Shown here piece by piece: positions 22,334 through 32,463 of a stretch of DNA of 64,000 bases. The position numbers and the translations under genes are program-made. Origin of the DNA: Micrasema longulum (lineage: Eukaryota > Arthropoda > Insecta > Trichoptera > Brachycentridae); NCBI GenBank assembly GCA_022494885.1, contig JAGVSM010003813.1:1-64000 (forward strand), read 5' to 3'. Within the stretch, counting starts at the first letter, position 1. Each line of letters begins with the position of its first letter. The notes below the pieces were generated by a model that was not told the DNA's origin, ran no database searches, and worked only from the letters and a program-made list of their open reading frames with translations.

Positions 22334-22800
22334 AATAATTTCTAAATTTATTTCAACAGAGAGGGAAAACGTTTTTGAGAAGGGAATATGGAAGTCTAGG
22401 CATTTACAGGGCTTATGACCTATCATTGGCTGGTTTAAGTGGCCATTTTACACACTGTGTAACATTCACCATTTTGCCCATGTTTGAACATCCACATTTC
22501 CTCAACTCTTCCATCTGTTGACTTTTAATGGCACATAAGCCCTGTAAATGCCTAGACTTCCATATTCCTTTCTCAAAAACGTTTTCCCTCTCTGTTGAAA
22601 TAAATTTAAATATGAAAAACTCCCTAGGGAGAAAATCCAGCCAGTCTGCAAGCATTTGGACATACTCAAACATTGTACAATAATTTCAACAATATTTAAA
22701 GTTTGTCCAAATTTTTGTAGACAAGGACTGAATTCGAATCCCTAGGGAGCTGTTAATTAAATTAAAAATGTTAATAATTCCACCTGGTCCATGAAGAAGT
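22334..22800. repeat. FB1 fold-back unit with both ends
   Basis: 22334-22525 is FB1 in reverse, 22530-22620 is the same block forward, and 22622-22680 is the terminal module (ACTCCCTAGGGAG, AATCCAGCCAGTCTGCAAGC, ATTTGGACATACTCAAACAT). A second terminal module in reverse follows at 22688-22760 (AGTTTGTCCAAATTTTTGTA, CCCTAGGGAGCTG), then the CCACCTGGTCCATGAAGAAG start. The centre of symmetry is near 22525. This is the clearest palindromic copy. Confidence 0.88.
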
Positions 22801-22859
22801 ATAGAAATTGAAAAAAAAATTGGTGAAATAATTCACCAAAAATATTTAAAAAAAGTATA

Positions 22860-22925
22860 TTATTGAGTGTCCTCGGCACGGGTAACCCAGTGAGGTCAAA
22901 TTGTTTTTATTATTAATCATAGTTT
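22860..22925 (+). repeat. Dispersed repeat pair, member two
   Basis: Matches 6437-6502 reversed, through GAGTGTCCTCGGCA, CAGTGAGGTCAAATT and TTTTTATTATTAATCAT. Confidence 0.55.
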
Positions 22926-23339
22926 GGCGATGCGTAAGCTGGTTCTCGACAGTAGGTTTATAAATTTATTTATGTCACAGCGCAAAATTGGAATAAATAG
23001 GAAAGGAGTTGGGATGAACTGAGCTTTTGTAGATTTTCGGTTCCTCTGGAAAGCCGCAGCAAAAACTCCACACTGATGGTATTTTCTTTGTCACATTAAT
23101 TTAGTTAACTTTATTAATTATTGTATTTTTATTTGTACGCGATGCGGTCTACCGAAATATATTTGGCGATTTACGAGTATGTAGTCGAAGTTTAATCGGA
23201 CACTGACCCTAGGTGCGAAAGGGACAAGATTCAAGTTGGCGAGAGAAAAGGAGACAGGTATAGGAATTTATTTACTCTGTGACACATTTTTAAACGGCCT
23301 AACCATAGTTAATAATATATAAAAAATATGTAAAAATAC
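22926..23339. other. No recognisable feature
   Basis: Mixed sequence, single-copy within the window. No open frame or terminal repeat supported. Confidence 0.4.
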
Positions 23340-23545
23340 ATTAGATGAATCTCACCCGCATTAATAAATGTTTCAGCTCTTTAACTTTCCAAACATGAAC
23401 AGATGAAACAATTGAAAGAAAACAGATGTTAAAATATAGGCAGAATGGTGAATGTTACACAGTGTGTAAAGTAGCCACTTAAACCAGCTAATGACAGGTC
23501 ATAAGCCCTGTAGATGCCTAGACTTCTATATAACCTTATATTATA
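23340..23545 (+). repeat. FB1 unit, forward
   Basis: Runs from TTAGATGAATCTCACCCGCA through TTTCAGCTCTTTAACTT, AGAATGGTGAATGTTACACA, ACCAGCTAATGACAGGTCAT to GACTTCTATATAACCTTA. The terminal module is missing. Confidence 0.82.
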
Positions 23546-24500
23546 TATACCTTGTACTATTTGTGCCACTAAAAATACTTAAACTTTGGTTTTATAAGCA
23601 CGAAGTAGTTAATTTATGTTTTAAGTAGTCGTACAAGTTTTCTGTTTTCTCATATAAATCATAAAATAAACAAAAATGCAGTGATACTGTTAAGTCCGCC
23701 CATCTAAGAAAGATGAAACGGAAAAGCATAATTTTATTGGGATTCAAATATATGTAAATATGAAATGTTATGCAAGACTCAAATGGTGCGTGAAACATTA
23801 AAAAACCCATTATTACTTTTACGTACAGTACCTAAATGTAAAAACCTAATTTAAATTGGTGCATACTTAATCAACAGAAATAGTATTGAAAGGTCATCAT
23901 CCAAATAAACGTTTCCGCGCTCAATAATACCATTGTCAATGTGTTGAGTAGTTATTGAAGGGGAAACATCCTTTATGCCTTTGAGCCCATTGGGAGCAAT
24001 CATCCTATTGAGACTCCACAAAGCAAATCTGTAACGTGGCTGATGGCTAATGCACGAATCGAATGCTAAACAACACTGCCCCGTGGATAGGAAACCAAGC
24101 TTTCAGCATCCAGCCAAAACTGAACAATCGTTCAATTCTTTCTTAATACTTTGATTTGTATGAAACTGCAAAGTCATAATATTTTAATTACTTTAATTAA
24201 GAAAATATAATTTCGCAAGTGACAAAACAATTAAGGGTCCAGTAGCATAAAAAAAGTTTGTGGACAAAATGAATTACTGGAAAAAAGTGGGTAAAACAAC
24301 TCACTTTGCCCATATTTACGAAAATGCAACAACAATTCAACATTTTTTATTAAGTTAATACACTTTGAAGTTATTCATTGTTTAAAAAAAAATTAAATAA
24401 CAACATTTAGTTTTAGACAACATAATGTTTATTCATTTTTAATAATTTTGCTTCGATAATGGAGCACCTTTTGCTCCGCAATCGGTAGGAAATTAAATTA
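23546..24500. other. No gene recognised
   Basis: AT-rich with a slightly GC-richer, single-copy-looking patch at 23880-24130. No motif, no repeat match and no convincing frame were found. Confidence 0.4.
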
Positions 24501-24506
24501 AAAATT

Positions 24507-24870
24507 ATCCAACAATATTTTGAGTTTGTCCAAATTTTTGTAGACAAGGACTGGATTCAACTTCCTACGGAGCTGTAAATATTAACATGTTACAACAGAG
24601 ACGAAGAACAATTTGGATAAGGTAATATAGAAGTGTAGGCACCTACAGGGCTTATGACCTGTCATTGGCTGGTTTGAGTGGCGACTAAACATCAACAGAT
24701 GAAAGAATTGAAGGAATATAGATGTTCAAATATGGGAAGAATGGTGAATGTTACACAATGTGTAAAGTGGCCACTTAAACCAGCCAATGACAGGTCATAA
24801 GCCCTGTAGATGTCTAGACTTCTATATTGCTTTCTCTAAATTTTTCTTAATCTCTGTTGTAATATGTAAA
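24507..24870. repeat. FB1 fold-back unit (inverted then direct half)
   Basis: 24511-24680 is the terminal module plus core in reverse: AACAATATTTTGAGTTTGTC, GTAGACAAGGACTGGATTCA, TATTAACATGTTACAACAGA, ACAGGGCTTATGACCTGTCA. 24690-24870 is the core forward: CATCAACAGATGAAAGAATT, GAATGGTGAATGTTACACAA, CCAGCCAATGACAGGTCATA, TCTCTGTTGTAATATGT. The two halves are self-complementary over the core. Confidence 0.88.
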
Positions 24871-24990
24871 CAATTAATGGTGAAAAACGTTAAAAGTGTT
24901 TTTATTTAAAAAATTATTTCTTTTTTTTTTTTACATACCTTTTTTGGCACAACTTCCACTTCCTAACACAAAATGCTCGTAAAACAATAA

Positions 24991-25168
24991 CCGTATTTTG
25001 CGGACAATAAGACGCATCGGAACATAAGACGCACCTCAAAATTTATGAATCAATTATTGGAAGAAAAAAATGTTTTGGACGATAAGACGCATCGGATCAT
25101 AAGACGCATCCCAATTTTTGGTTAAATTTTCAGAGCAAAAAAGTGCGTCTTATGATCCGTAATATACG
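24991..25168. mobile_element. hAT-like MITE with ATAAGACGCA repeats
   Basis: The left end CCGTATTTTGCGGACAATAA followed by GACGCATCGG is inverted at the right end as GTGCGTCTTATGATCCGTAA then TATACG. The motif ATAAGACGCA recurs four times on the plus strand and once reversed. Ends of this type, with repeated ATAAGACGCACC, are known to me from short hAT-like elements in many animals. A clear 8-bp target duplication was not found, so the class is probable only. Confidence 0.7.
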
Positions 25169-25214
25169 AAAAGTACATTGAGTATGTTCTTCACTGTAAG
25201 TTACCAGCCTTATT

Positions 25215-25620
25215 ATGAATATGAAATGGAATTTTAAAATTGAAACTACAAATTATCGCAGAGTACCAAGTACCAATCCTGTCTTTGCCGTGGAAAATTA
25301 TAAAACTAACATCGGAATCTTTTCCCCTCTACCAAGGATCCTCAGAACAGTGAACGAAATCTCACTAAACGATATTGTCGACGTATTCCTACAGCAAGGG
25401 CAGGCATTTAAGAAGCAAGTGGTGTTGTCTCTTCTGACTCGTGATGTCACACTTGCCATTTCCGCCTAGATTATGCTATATATACCATACCTTTTGTTAA
25501 TTATACAATTATACACTTTGTTAATTTAAGTAGATTTTAAGAATGTTTAGATTAAGTACTACTCATTAATGCCAATCTATTGGGGCTTTTTAAGCCTGTT
25601 GATTGGCTTAAAAAAAAAAA
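25215..25620 (+). pseudogene. LINE-X C-terminus and 3' UTR
   Basis: The frame 25215-25469 (84 codons) contains IGIFSPLPRILRTVNEIS and LNDIVDVFLQQGQAFKKQV. The FSPLPRILR block matches the minus-strand relic at 6165-6310, and the layout fits the last segment of a non-LTR polyprotein. The untranslated part has GGGGCTTTTTAAGCC (25582-25597) forming a small stem and ends in an A run at 25611-25622. The 5' part of the element is missing. Confidence 0.68.
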
Positions 25621-25792
25621 ATAGAAAAATAACTCGTACGTCATATCATTATCATATACTGACAGCAAAAATAAAAATAGGGCAATCTCGACTGCTAAAC
25701 AACGGACAGAAAGTGTAAAATGACCTGTCGCAGGAATTTAAGTTAATTTATTGATTTGGTGTTTATTTTGTAGAACTCCATATTTAAACTTA

Positions 25793-26930
25793 TAATTAGA
25801 AATCAAACACTAATTTGAGTGTACTGAACATTGGACTGTATCAATCTGAAACATTTAGTAACTCTACAGGGGTTCCTCAAGGATCTAATTTGGGACCAAT
25901 GTTATTTTTAATCTTTATAAATGATATTGGTAAAGTCATAAAATTTTGTAATTTTCTCTTATTTGCTGACGACCTAAAAATTTTTTGTGAAATACTGACT
26001 TCTTCAGATTGTATTAAACTTCAGTGTGACATTTGAAATATAATTCAATGGAGCAAACAAAACAAATTATTCTTCAATGTTTCCAAATGTTTTGTAATGG
26101 CATACACAAGAGCATCCAAAACAATATACTATCGCTATCTCATGGACGGAGTAAGGCTTGAAAGGGCTTTGACGTTCAGAGATCTCGGGGTGTTGTTTGA
26201 TGCTCAGTTATATTTTTATCTTCATATGGTTAATCTATGTAATGACTCCCTTAAAATGCTTGGTTTTGTTCTTAGAAATGCCAAGATCTTTTCTTACACT
26301 CAGATTATGAGGACATTGTTTAATCCTTGGTAAGAAGTCGTCTGGAGTTTAGTTCCATTATTTGGTCGCCACATGAGACTCGATACTCTTTGATGGTGGA
26401 GAGAGTGCAGAAAAAATTTCTGCGCTATCTGTACCTAAAAGAGTGTGGATATTATCCTTGACTCTTCCCAACCGACTTTTTACTGGGAATGCTAGGCTAT
26501 CAGTCATTATGGAGGAGGAGGGACGTTCATTTGGGTGTTCACTTTTTCCAGGTGATCGGTGGTCGCATACATAACTCAGAAATTCTGATGGATGTAGGTC
26601 TGTTCGTACCTGATAACCATCTTCGACAAAGACAGCGTCGATTGTTTTGCCTACCGCGATGCAGAACCAACCTGGCAATGGTTAAGCCGGTTGGTAGAGC
26701 AATCTTGCTACTTAATCGCATCGCCTCGGATGTCGACATATTTCACGACAGTGGGCCTTCCCTTAAGAAAGCACTTTCTAACTTTAAATTTTTCTTTTTA
26801 CATTTTGTTATATTATTTTAATAACATAACTATCTACTGTAATTTGTGATCTATCATTGGATTTAGAATAAATTGGGTCTTTTTTCTGTAATGTTCTAAA
26901 TATCTGAATAAATAAATGAAATAAATAAAT
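25793..26930 (+). pseudogene. Non-LTR reverse transcriptase relic with FADD box
   Basis: This is one of only two relics in the window with a recognisable catalytic palm. Blocks in order: STGVPQGSNLGPMLFLIFIN, DIGKVIKFCNFLLFADDLKI (FADD is the catalytic pair-of-aspartates box), KQNKLFFNVSKC, RALTFRDLGVLFDAQLYFY, MLGFVLRNAKIF, then in another frame RVQKKFLRYLYLKECGYYP, LGMLGYQSLWRRRD and VGRAILLLNRIASDVD with a final stop near 26819. Stops at 26034-26036 and 26331-26333 and at least two frameshifts make it dead. The tail ends in AATAAATGAAATAAATAAAT. The first 40 bases (25793-25832) recur inverted at 27084-27126. Confidence 0.92.
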
Positions 26931-27126
26931 GAAACACTTTATTTTATTTTTACAAATATAAACATATAAAAATTAAAACTTTGACATTTAAAAACTGATA
27001 TTCGTTTGAAAATGCCTTAATAAGGCGAAACAATCGTCACGAAGTTTTTATTTTTATATGTTTATATTTGTAAAAATAAAATAAAGTGTTCAGTAGACTC
27101 AAATCAGTGTTTAATTTCTAATTATA
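26931..27126. repeat. Inverted repeat after the RT relic
   Basis: Arms of about 50 bp: 26931-26983 and 27042-27092 are reverse complements (ACACTTTATTTTATTTTTAC pairs with the later GTAAAAATAAAATAAAGTGT). The loop holds GCCTTAATAAGGC. Outside the right arm, AGACTCAAATCAGTGTTTAA (27096-27115) recurs at 29036-29055 and, reversed, at 25800-25820. Confidence 0.8.
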
Positions 27127-29586
27127 GTTTTTATAGTTAATAAATTAATAACCATACGGAGTTTTAAGACTAAAGTGAAACACATTTTGAAACATTCCTG
27201 GTACCGCATTTACCTAAGAACAATATTTTATTATCATGAAATAAACCTAAGTAAGTTTTTCTGAACAATAAATAATTTTAAAAAATGCTCTAAATCTAAC
27301 ACTAAGCGCTGGGATTCAGTCGATAATCTAATATATCTTGTTCCGAGCTCTCTCTAACTCACGATCCTGATTTTAGAGCTGTAAGCGGTAGAGAAGTTAG
27401 ACGTCAGTGAGTCTTCTCTCGTTAGCAAATGCATTCTCGGTGATAAATACTATCCGGCTAGCAATAATTATTATAAGCAATCGTCGGAGATCACTTAAGG
27501 TTATGTCGAATGCTTTCTCCGAGGAAAGTGGCACTTGTAAATGCACGAGACAACGCCGATAATTGGTTGAACGGATTGCCGAGCACCTAGAAACGTCTAT
27601 CCCCTAATTACGCGGCTCATGCAGAATGATCGAAGTCGATCATGACGTCAGATTCTAAAATGGACGATGCGGTAAGCGTCGGGGTAGTAAAAAAATATTT
27701 AAGAAAGTTGGACATACCTTAATAATAATCTATGTCGAGCGATATGATTAAAGGTGGTCTTTTTCTCGAGAAAGCTGTTTCGCCCGATTGGGCAGATACG
27801 AGTAATTAAATTTGATTTTTCATATCCACACCGACTGATGCAAAGTGTCAATGATATTATTGCAGAGCGGTGTATTCTTATCACACAGAAAAAAATGGGC
27901 ATTACACTGGTGATTATTTTTGTACAACTATCTGAATAAATACGTTACACATAAAAAATGCTGTTATTTAAATGTGAGGAACTCTGTTCTTCGATAATGA
28001 AAGAAATAATAAAATTACCTGACACGACATGGAGGTGTTGGGACTTTTTGTGACCGTTAAATCACTGGAGAATTATAAGTCACTACGACGTGGATAATGG
28101 CAATAAAAGTAATTTAAGGAATGTTGTTTCAAGCCATAATTACGATTGCGCAATGTTGACTTATACCACTTGACATGAAATGCAAATTAAGTCACATGCG
28201 ACTTTGAAAATGGTCTCTAGAAAGTGAATAAGGAACAATAATGCTATCTTTCTGGTGGCTTATGTAACGGTGAATAGGACACTTTTCTATTACGAGGTAA
28301 GAATTTTGATACGATGGCTTAATAAATTATTTAATAGAACGGAATTGTTAAGCGAACAACCGATGCCAATGATGGATTCGAATCATTGTATAACCATATT
28401 AATCGATTGCTTTTATAATCTATTGAGTTGACATCCGATTGTTTTGATTGTTCATCATAAGTCATGATAAATTTTCTGATCTTGAATAACCGAGTTTCCT
28501 CAAATACTTGATTTCGACACGAATCGTAATTCCGGATAGTTATTTTTGACCGATTATAATTGTAACTTTTAAACAAGAAATTTTGAAAAAGCGCAGTTAA
28601 ATCTACAATATTTTTTAACTGGACTTTTGATGTGTGAGGTACATGGTTATGAAGGTTAGATATGAATTATGAAATACATTAAATTGAATTCTAAATTAAT
28701 AAAAACAATGACAAATGAAATCCAAAGAGTTTTATTATTAGTAAATTAAGCGATTTAAAAAGTAACCGTATTTATATTTTACGAAACACATTAATGATTT
28801 TTAAATAAAATCTAGTGATACATGAATACATAGATGAATATGAAAATAATAGAAAATAAAATTTTAAAATCTATTGCAAACTTAAATGGCTATATAACTT
28901 TATAAAACTTACACTTTTTTTTTAATCGGTCAATAATTGCCCGATTTTTACTAAATAATCATCAATAATTACTCTTTTGTATTAATTTTCAATACGAACG
29001 TCTCAAAGGCTTAAAATAAATATTAGTAAGAATAGACTCAAATCAGTGTTCGATTTAAAATGAAGGTCTTGACATTAAATAATTAATTAGCCAGCGCGAG
29101 CGATATATTCAACTTGAATATGAATAAATTCAAAAAGGAAATTAGCGACAGCATACGGGCAATAGTTAAAGGTATTTATGTTAGGTAAATGAAATAGTAT
29201 TTTTTTTTCTTAATATCTTAAATTTACAATGGCATATACCTAAACTATTCAGAAACAATTATTTTTTTTAATTTTTCAATTCCGATTCTCCTGTAATATG
29301 GACACATTATGTACATTGTAAATTATAAGTTTGAAATCATTTTTAGTCTAGTATAAAGTATCTATTATATTATAACCGTGTCATTTTGTAAATGACTGTA
29401 GATTTCAATAAATTAAAAAAAATATATAAAAACAAAAAGCTACAAAATTATCGTCAACTCAGAAATCGAGTTATCATTTTTTTCAGGGAAAATCTAAAAC
29501 GACGTGATATCTATTTTCCAATAATAACACAACGTGATTTAGGTACTAATGTACTTTGAATACATTGAATATACAATACATAGGAA
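27127..29586. other. No gene recognised; single-copy-looking DNA at 27300-28600
   Basis: The longest part of the window without recognised transposon pieces. 27300-27680 is GC-richer and contains TCATGACGTCAGATT (near 27637), a palindromic TGACGTCA site. Several short open frames (60-80 codons) show no motif. 29037-29056 repeats the AGACTCAAATCAGTGTT block of 27096. The end at 29390-29440 (AATAAATTAAAAAAAA) could be a retroelement tail. Confidence 0.4.
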
Positions 29587-29639
29587 ATGTCGGCCGGGAT
29601 CAAAAGGAAATACGGTGGGATCACATTTCATTTGTAAGT
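29587..29639 (+). pseudogene. THAP-domain first-exon remnant
   Basis: A short frame reads MSAGIKRKYGGITFHL and is followed at once by the splice-donor-like GTAAGTAG (29634-29641). It aligns with the second half of the exon at 31872-31946 (NTAGILKEQDGTTFH, then GTATAAGTAGC). THAP zinc fingers begin with M.xCCV..C and reach GITFH before the first intron, as in THAP genes and P-element-like transposases. The cysteine part is missing here, so this is a decayed fragment. Confidence 0.6.
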
Positions 29640-29641
29640 AG

Positions 29642-29806
29642 CGATTACAAATAATATTATTAAAGAATTCGATTATTTTACAGTCTGTCAGCTTGTTCAA
29701 TAAAACAAGGTAGACATTTTGTTAGTATTGCCAGGGTAGTAATTTTTTTTACCCGGCTTTCTATTAATAAATCTCAGTATAGTATTGAACGGCTTTTAAA
29801 TTGTCG
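29642..29806. other. No recognisable feature
   Basis: AT-rich spacer between the THAP remnant and SINE-B. No intron acceptor or second exon of the THAP gene could be identified. Confidence 0.4.
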
Positions 29807-30063
29807 GCCCCGTGGTGTAATGGTCAGCGCGTTTGCCTGCCATGCAAGAGGTCTCGCGTTCGCTTCCCGACATGGTTGATGTGAAATATTTATTAAAAGG
29901 GGTGTTTTCACACCAGAAAATTTCATAGTTCCTGGACTGGTACCTGAAGCGTAAGACTGATCACCTTAGCTTCATGTAACAAAACTCATTAAGATTCGCT
30001 GTGATCGGTGCACCAAAGCAGTGCCCAATGCACCATTAGGTGCGGAAAGGGAATGATGATTAA
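29807..30063 (+). mobile_element. SINE-B, near full length, tRNA-Gly-like head
   Basis: Best copy of the family. The head GTCGGCCCCGTGGTGTAATG is followed by GTCAGCGCGTTTGCCTGCCA and GCGTTCGCTTCCC. It folds as a tRNA-like arm TTTGC-CTGCCAT-GCAAG with a GCC anticodon, so the source was probably tRNA-Gly(GCC). The body has CAGAAAATTTCATAGTTCCT, GGACTGGTACCTGAAGCGTA and GCACCATTAGGTGCGGAAAG and ends in GATGATTA. Minus-strand copies are at 9074-9300 and 32205-32463, with partial copies at 46448-46582 and 47095-47180. No target duplication was found. Confidence 0.92.
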
Positions 30064-30124
30064 TATAGAAAATATGTAGAAAGTAAATATCGCTTACGCA
30101 GTTCTACCTTTGAACTGATATTTA

Positions 30125-30710
30125 GCTTATTTTATTTTATTTGTGAAACCAACAGTTCTCCATACATATTTATAGTAAACAAACAGATATAGTGTATAAA
30201 CTCAGAACTAATAACAGATTTCCGCAAAGTATACAAAGTAAAGAAAATATATTACATATTAAATAAATACATATAAGTTTATACATATAAAAATGTTATT
30301 TTCATGAACCCGTAAATATTTTTCAATAATAAAAGATTTTTTATATTTTTTTAAGAACAGTAAGTTATTGTAAATTGGGTTGGATTATGACAAGGATGCT
30401 TGAAGAGAGGATAGAAGGGTGAAGGGAGATGTACATATTTATTATTATAATGTCTACTAAGTTACATAATGAATTTTTAGTGTAAATTTAAAATCTGACA
30501 AAAGTGATGTTTGTGTATCTTTAAATTTTGTATTGTACACCGAAAAAGTCCTACGAAAAAAAGCATTTTTAACATACGATGTGTTACTTATTGGTTCATG
30601 AAACAGGTGGTACGGTCTACAAATCCTGGCTGGCACATGTGTTGTTATTGAACTAAGTAGTTCTGTACAGTCAACTATTCCTGTCATAATTTTGTAAAGC
30701 AGTAGTTGGT
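30125..30710 (-). pseudogene. LINE-F, 3' part of a copy split by LINE-G
   Basis: Minus-strand non-LTR relic. From the break at 30710 the frame runs down to about 30457: LLLYKIMTGIVDCTELLSS, THVPARICRPYHLFHEP, KNAFFRRTFSVYNTKF. These blocks match 57281-57520 nearly residue for residue. The untranslated part (30125-30456) also matches 56925-57280 and begins, on the plus strand, with TTTTATTTTATTTGTG, the reverse of an A-rich end. The 5' side of the coding region continues at 31184 after the insertion. Confidence 0.9.
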
Positions 30711-31183
30711 GCACAACGGAGTTTTAGTCCCAACACTTATGTATGGAAGTGAAACATGGAACTGTCAGAGGAAGGATGAAAGCCGAGTGAACGCGGTTGA
30801 AATGCGATCTCTTAGACGAATGTGTGGGAAATCAATGTACGATAGGGTTACAAATGATGAAATCAGGCGAGAGTGTAAATCTGAGTTAAGTATAATTGAT
30901 AAGATTAAGAAAGGGTCACTGAGATGGTTTGATCACGTAGAACGAATGGACAACGAAAGAATAGTAAAACAAGTATATATGGCGAAAATGAACGGTAACG
31001 TGAGACAGATAAACCATAATCTTAAGTCTGGTCATGTCAAAAGCAGACAGAACCGAAGGGCATGTACGATAAGATGTATAAATGTGGAAGAAGCTAGGAA
31101 TGTATGCCAAGATAGACGTGTGTGGCGGTCCATTCTCTCTGCCTACCCCTACAGCGAAATGGCGTGATGGTAGTAGTAGTAGT
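30711..31183 (+). pseudogene. LINE-G copy inserted in LINE-F, with 10-bp target duplication
   Basis: 5'-truncated retrotransposon of 473 bp. The frame contains LVPTLMYGSETWNCQRKDES, VNAVEMRSLRRMCGKSMYDR, KGSLRWFDHVERMDNERIVK and NVEEARNVCQDRRVWRSI, the standard C-terminal end of this LINE group. It ends with GAAATGGCGTGATGG and a (TAG)n simple repeat. AGTAGTTGGT occurs on both sides (30701-30710 and 31184-31193) and once only at the uninterrupted site 57501-57510, which proves the insertion. The 153-codon frame has no internal stop, so this copy is fairly young. Confidence 0.95.
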
Positions 31184-31345
31184 AGTAGTTGGTCCGCACA
31201 CACTCTGCGGTATTGTAGAGAAGTGATTTTATGGTAGGTGGAGGCAGTGAGAGTTGATACATAAGAAATACCGGTTTTGTTTTATAATTACTTTATAAAT
31301 TGGTTTTGAATATTTTCTATTATTTTTAAATATATTGCTTATTTG
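31184..31345 (-). pseudogene. LINE-F, 5' part of the split copy
   Basis: Continuation of the LINE-F coding region beyond the LINE-G insertion. It matches 57501-57650: the CCGCACACACTCTGCGGTAT block encodes SLQYRRVCADQ on the minus strand, and the TAAGAAATACCGGTTTT block follows. Truncated at about 31345. Confidence 0.88.
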
Positions 31346-31871
31346 CTGGTTTGAACTAAAAGCTAAACTAGATTTTTAAAACCGACAAGTTGACTCTTTC
31401 ACAATCCCATGGGCCATAATCGGCTTTTGGTAAATAAATAAGTAGAGTGTGGCCAACTGGCCATATTGCGCGCAATCGGGAAACCTTTTCTTGTTTATTT
31501 CAGGGATCGAATGCTAATCCTATCTGTATGAATTGTTGATTCCACATTTCATACAAGATTCAAGCCCCAGAGCAACAAGTTGGCACCTACACACGAAAGG
31601 TATTTTCAATATCAACCTCATCGTCCCCATTCGTTCCATCGTACTTTTAAAAAACGCCCGAAACGTAAATATATAAATATTATATAAACTTAGAACCCTT
31701 TTTTTGTAGAGTATAATAATTTCAACCATAGAATTAAGAATAGTCCAGAAACCGCTTACGCGCATCAAACAGAAGGCGACTAAACTACTCTTAAAGTGGT
31801 AGTTTTATGTTTTGACCATTAGTTTCTTTGTAGACGTCACTCAGTACACAACTCCCGATTTGAATTCAATT
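31346..31871. other. No recognisable feature
   Basis: Mixed AT-rich DNA. 31800-31871 lies just upstream of the THAP exon remnant and could hold its old promoter, but no TATA box or initiator is convincing. Confidence 0.35.
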
Positions 31872-31952
31872 ATGCCGTGTTGTGTCGTTTTAAAGTGTAG
31901 AAATACTGCTGGGATCTTAAAGGAACAGGATGGGACCACGTTTCATGTATAA
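31872..31952 (+). pseudogene. THAP zinc-finger first exon remnant
   Basis: The ATG at 31872 opens MPCCVVLKCRN and continues to DGTTFH at 31946, 25 codons, followed by the donor-like GTATAAGT (31947-31954). M-P-x-C-C-V and C.N, then G-[IT]-T-F-H, are the signature start of the C2CH THAP domain, which binds DNA in THAP proteins and P-element transposases. The second half of the domain (the AVPTF box and the C..H pair) would be in exon 2 and was not found. The related piece at 29587 shows the family is repeated, which favours a transposon over a host gene. Confidence 0.72.
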
Positions 31953-32204
31953 GTAGCAAATGCATGTGTAAGTAGCAAATACATTACTTTAAAAATCAAA
32001 TATGATTCTTCGCTCCATCTTGACTATTCTTAATTCTATCTTTTAAACATACAATCCATTAAGACACCAAGACACACCAGTACCTAAATAAACCTTTATC
32101 TTGCATACGTTCTTACTACATTCATACACATTCATTCTAATAAACAAAATAACAAATCTTCAATAATAGGGAAATATCACATACTACAAGTCATCACCAT
32201 CATC
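31953..32204. other. No recognisable feature
   Basis: Short AT-rich spacer. TGTAAGTAGCAAAT is repeated once near 31950-31980, perhaps part of the THAP element. Confidence 0.35.
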
Positions 32205-32463
32205 ATTCTCTTTCCGCATATAATGGTGCATAGGGCACTGCATTGGTACACTAATCGCAGCGTATCTTAATCATTTTTGTTACATGAAGGTAATATGATC
32301 AGTCTTACGCCTAAGGTACAAGTCCAGGGACTATGAAATATTCCAGCATAAAAACACTCTTTTACATACCTAAATATTTCATATAAACCAAGTCGGGAAT
32401 CAAACCCGCATTACCTTTTTCATGGTAGGCAACCGCGCTGAAAATTACACTACGAGGCCGACC
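32205..32463 (-). mobile_element. SINE-B, near full length, minus strand
   Basis: Reverse complement of the 29807-30063 copy over almost its whole length, from the tail (CATCATTCTCTTTCCGCA) to the tRNA-like head (TCGGGAATCAAACCCGCATT and TACACTACGAGGCCGAC). Diverged by scattered substitutions and small indels. Confidence 0.9.

Noticed and set aside
26489..26739. Antisense frames at the RT relic
   Set aside because: Shadows of the plus-strand relic at 25793-26930.
29807..29880. Possible functional tRNA-Gly gene
   Set aside because: The head has A and B boxes and a GCC anticodon arm, but the acceptor stem does not close and the sequence continues as a repeated SINE body.
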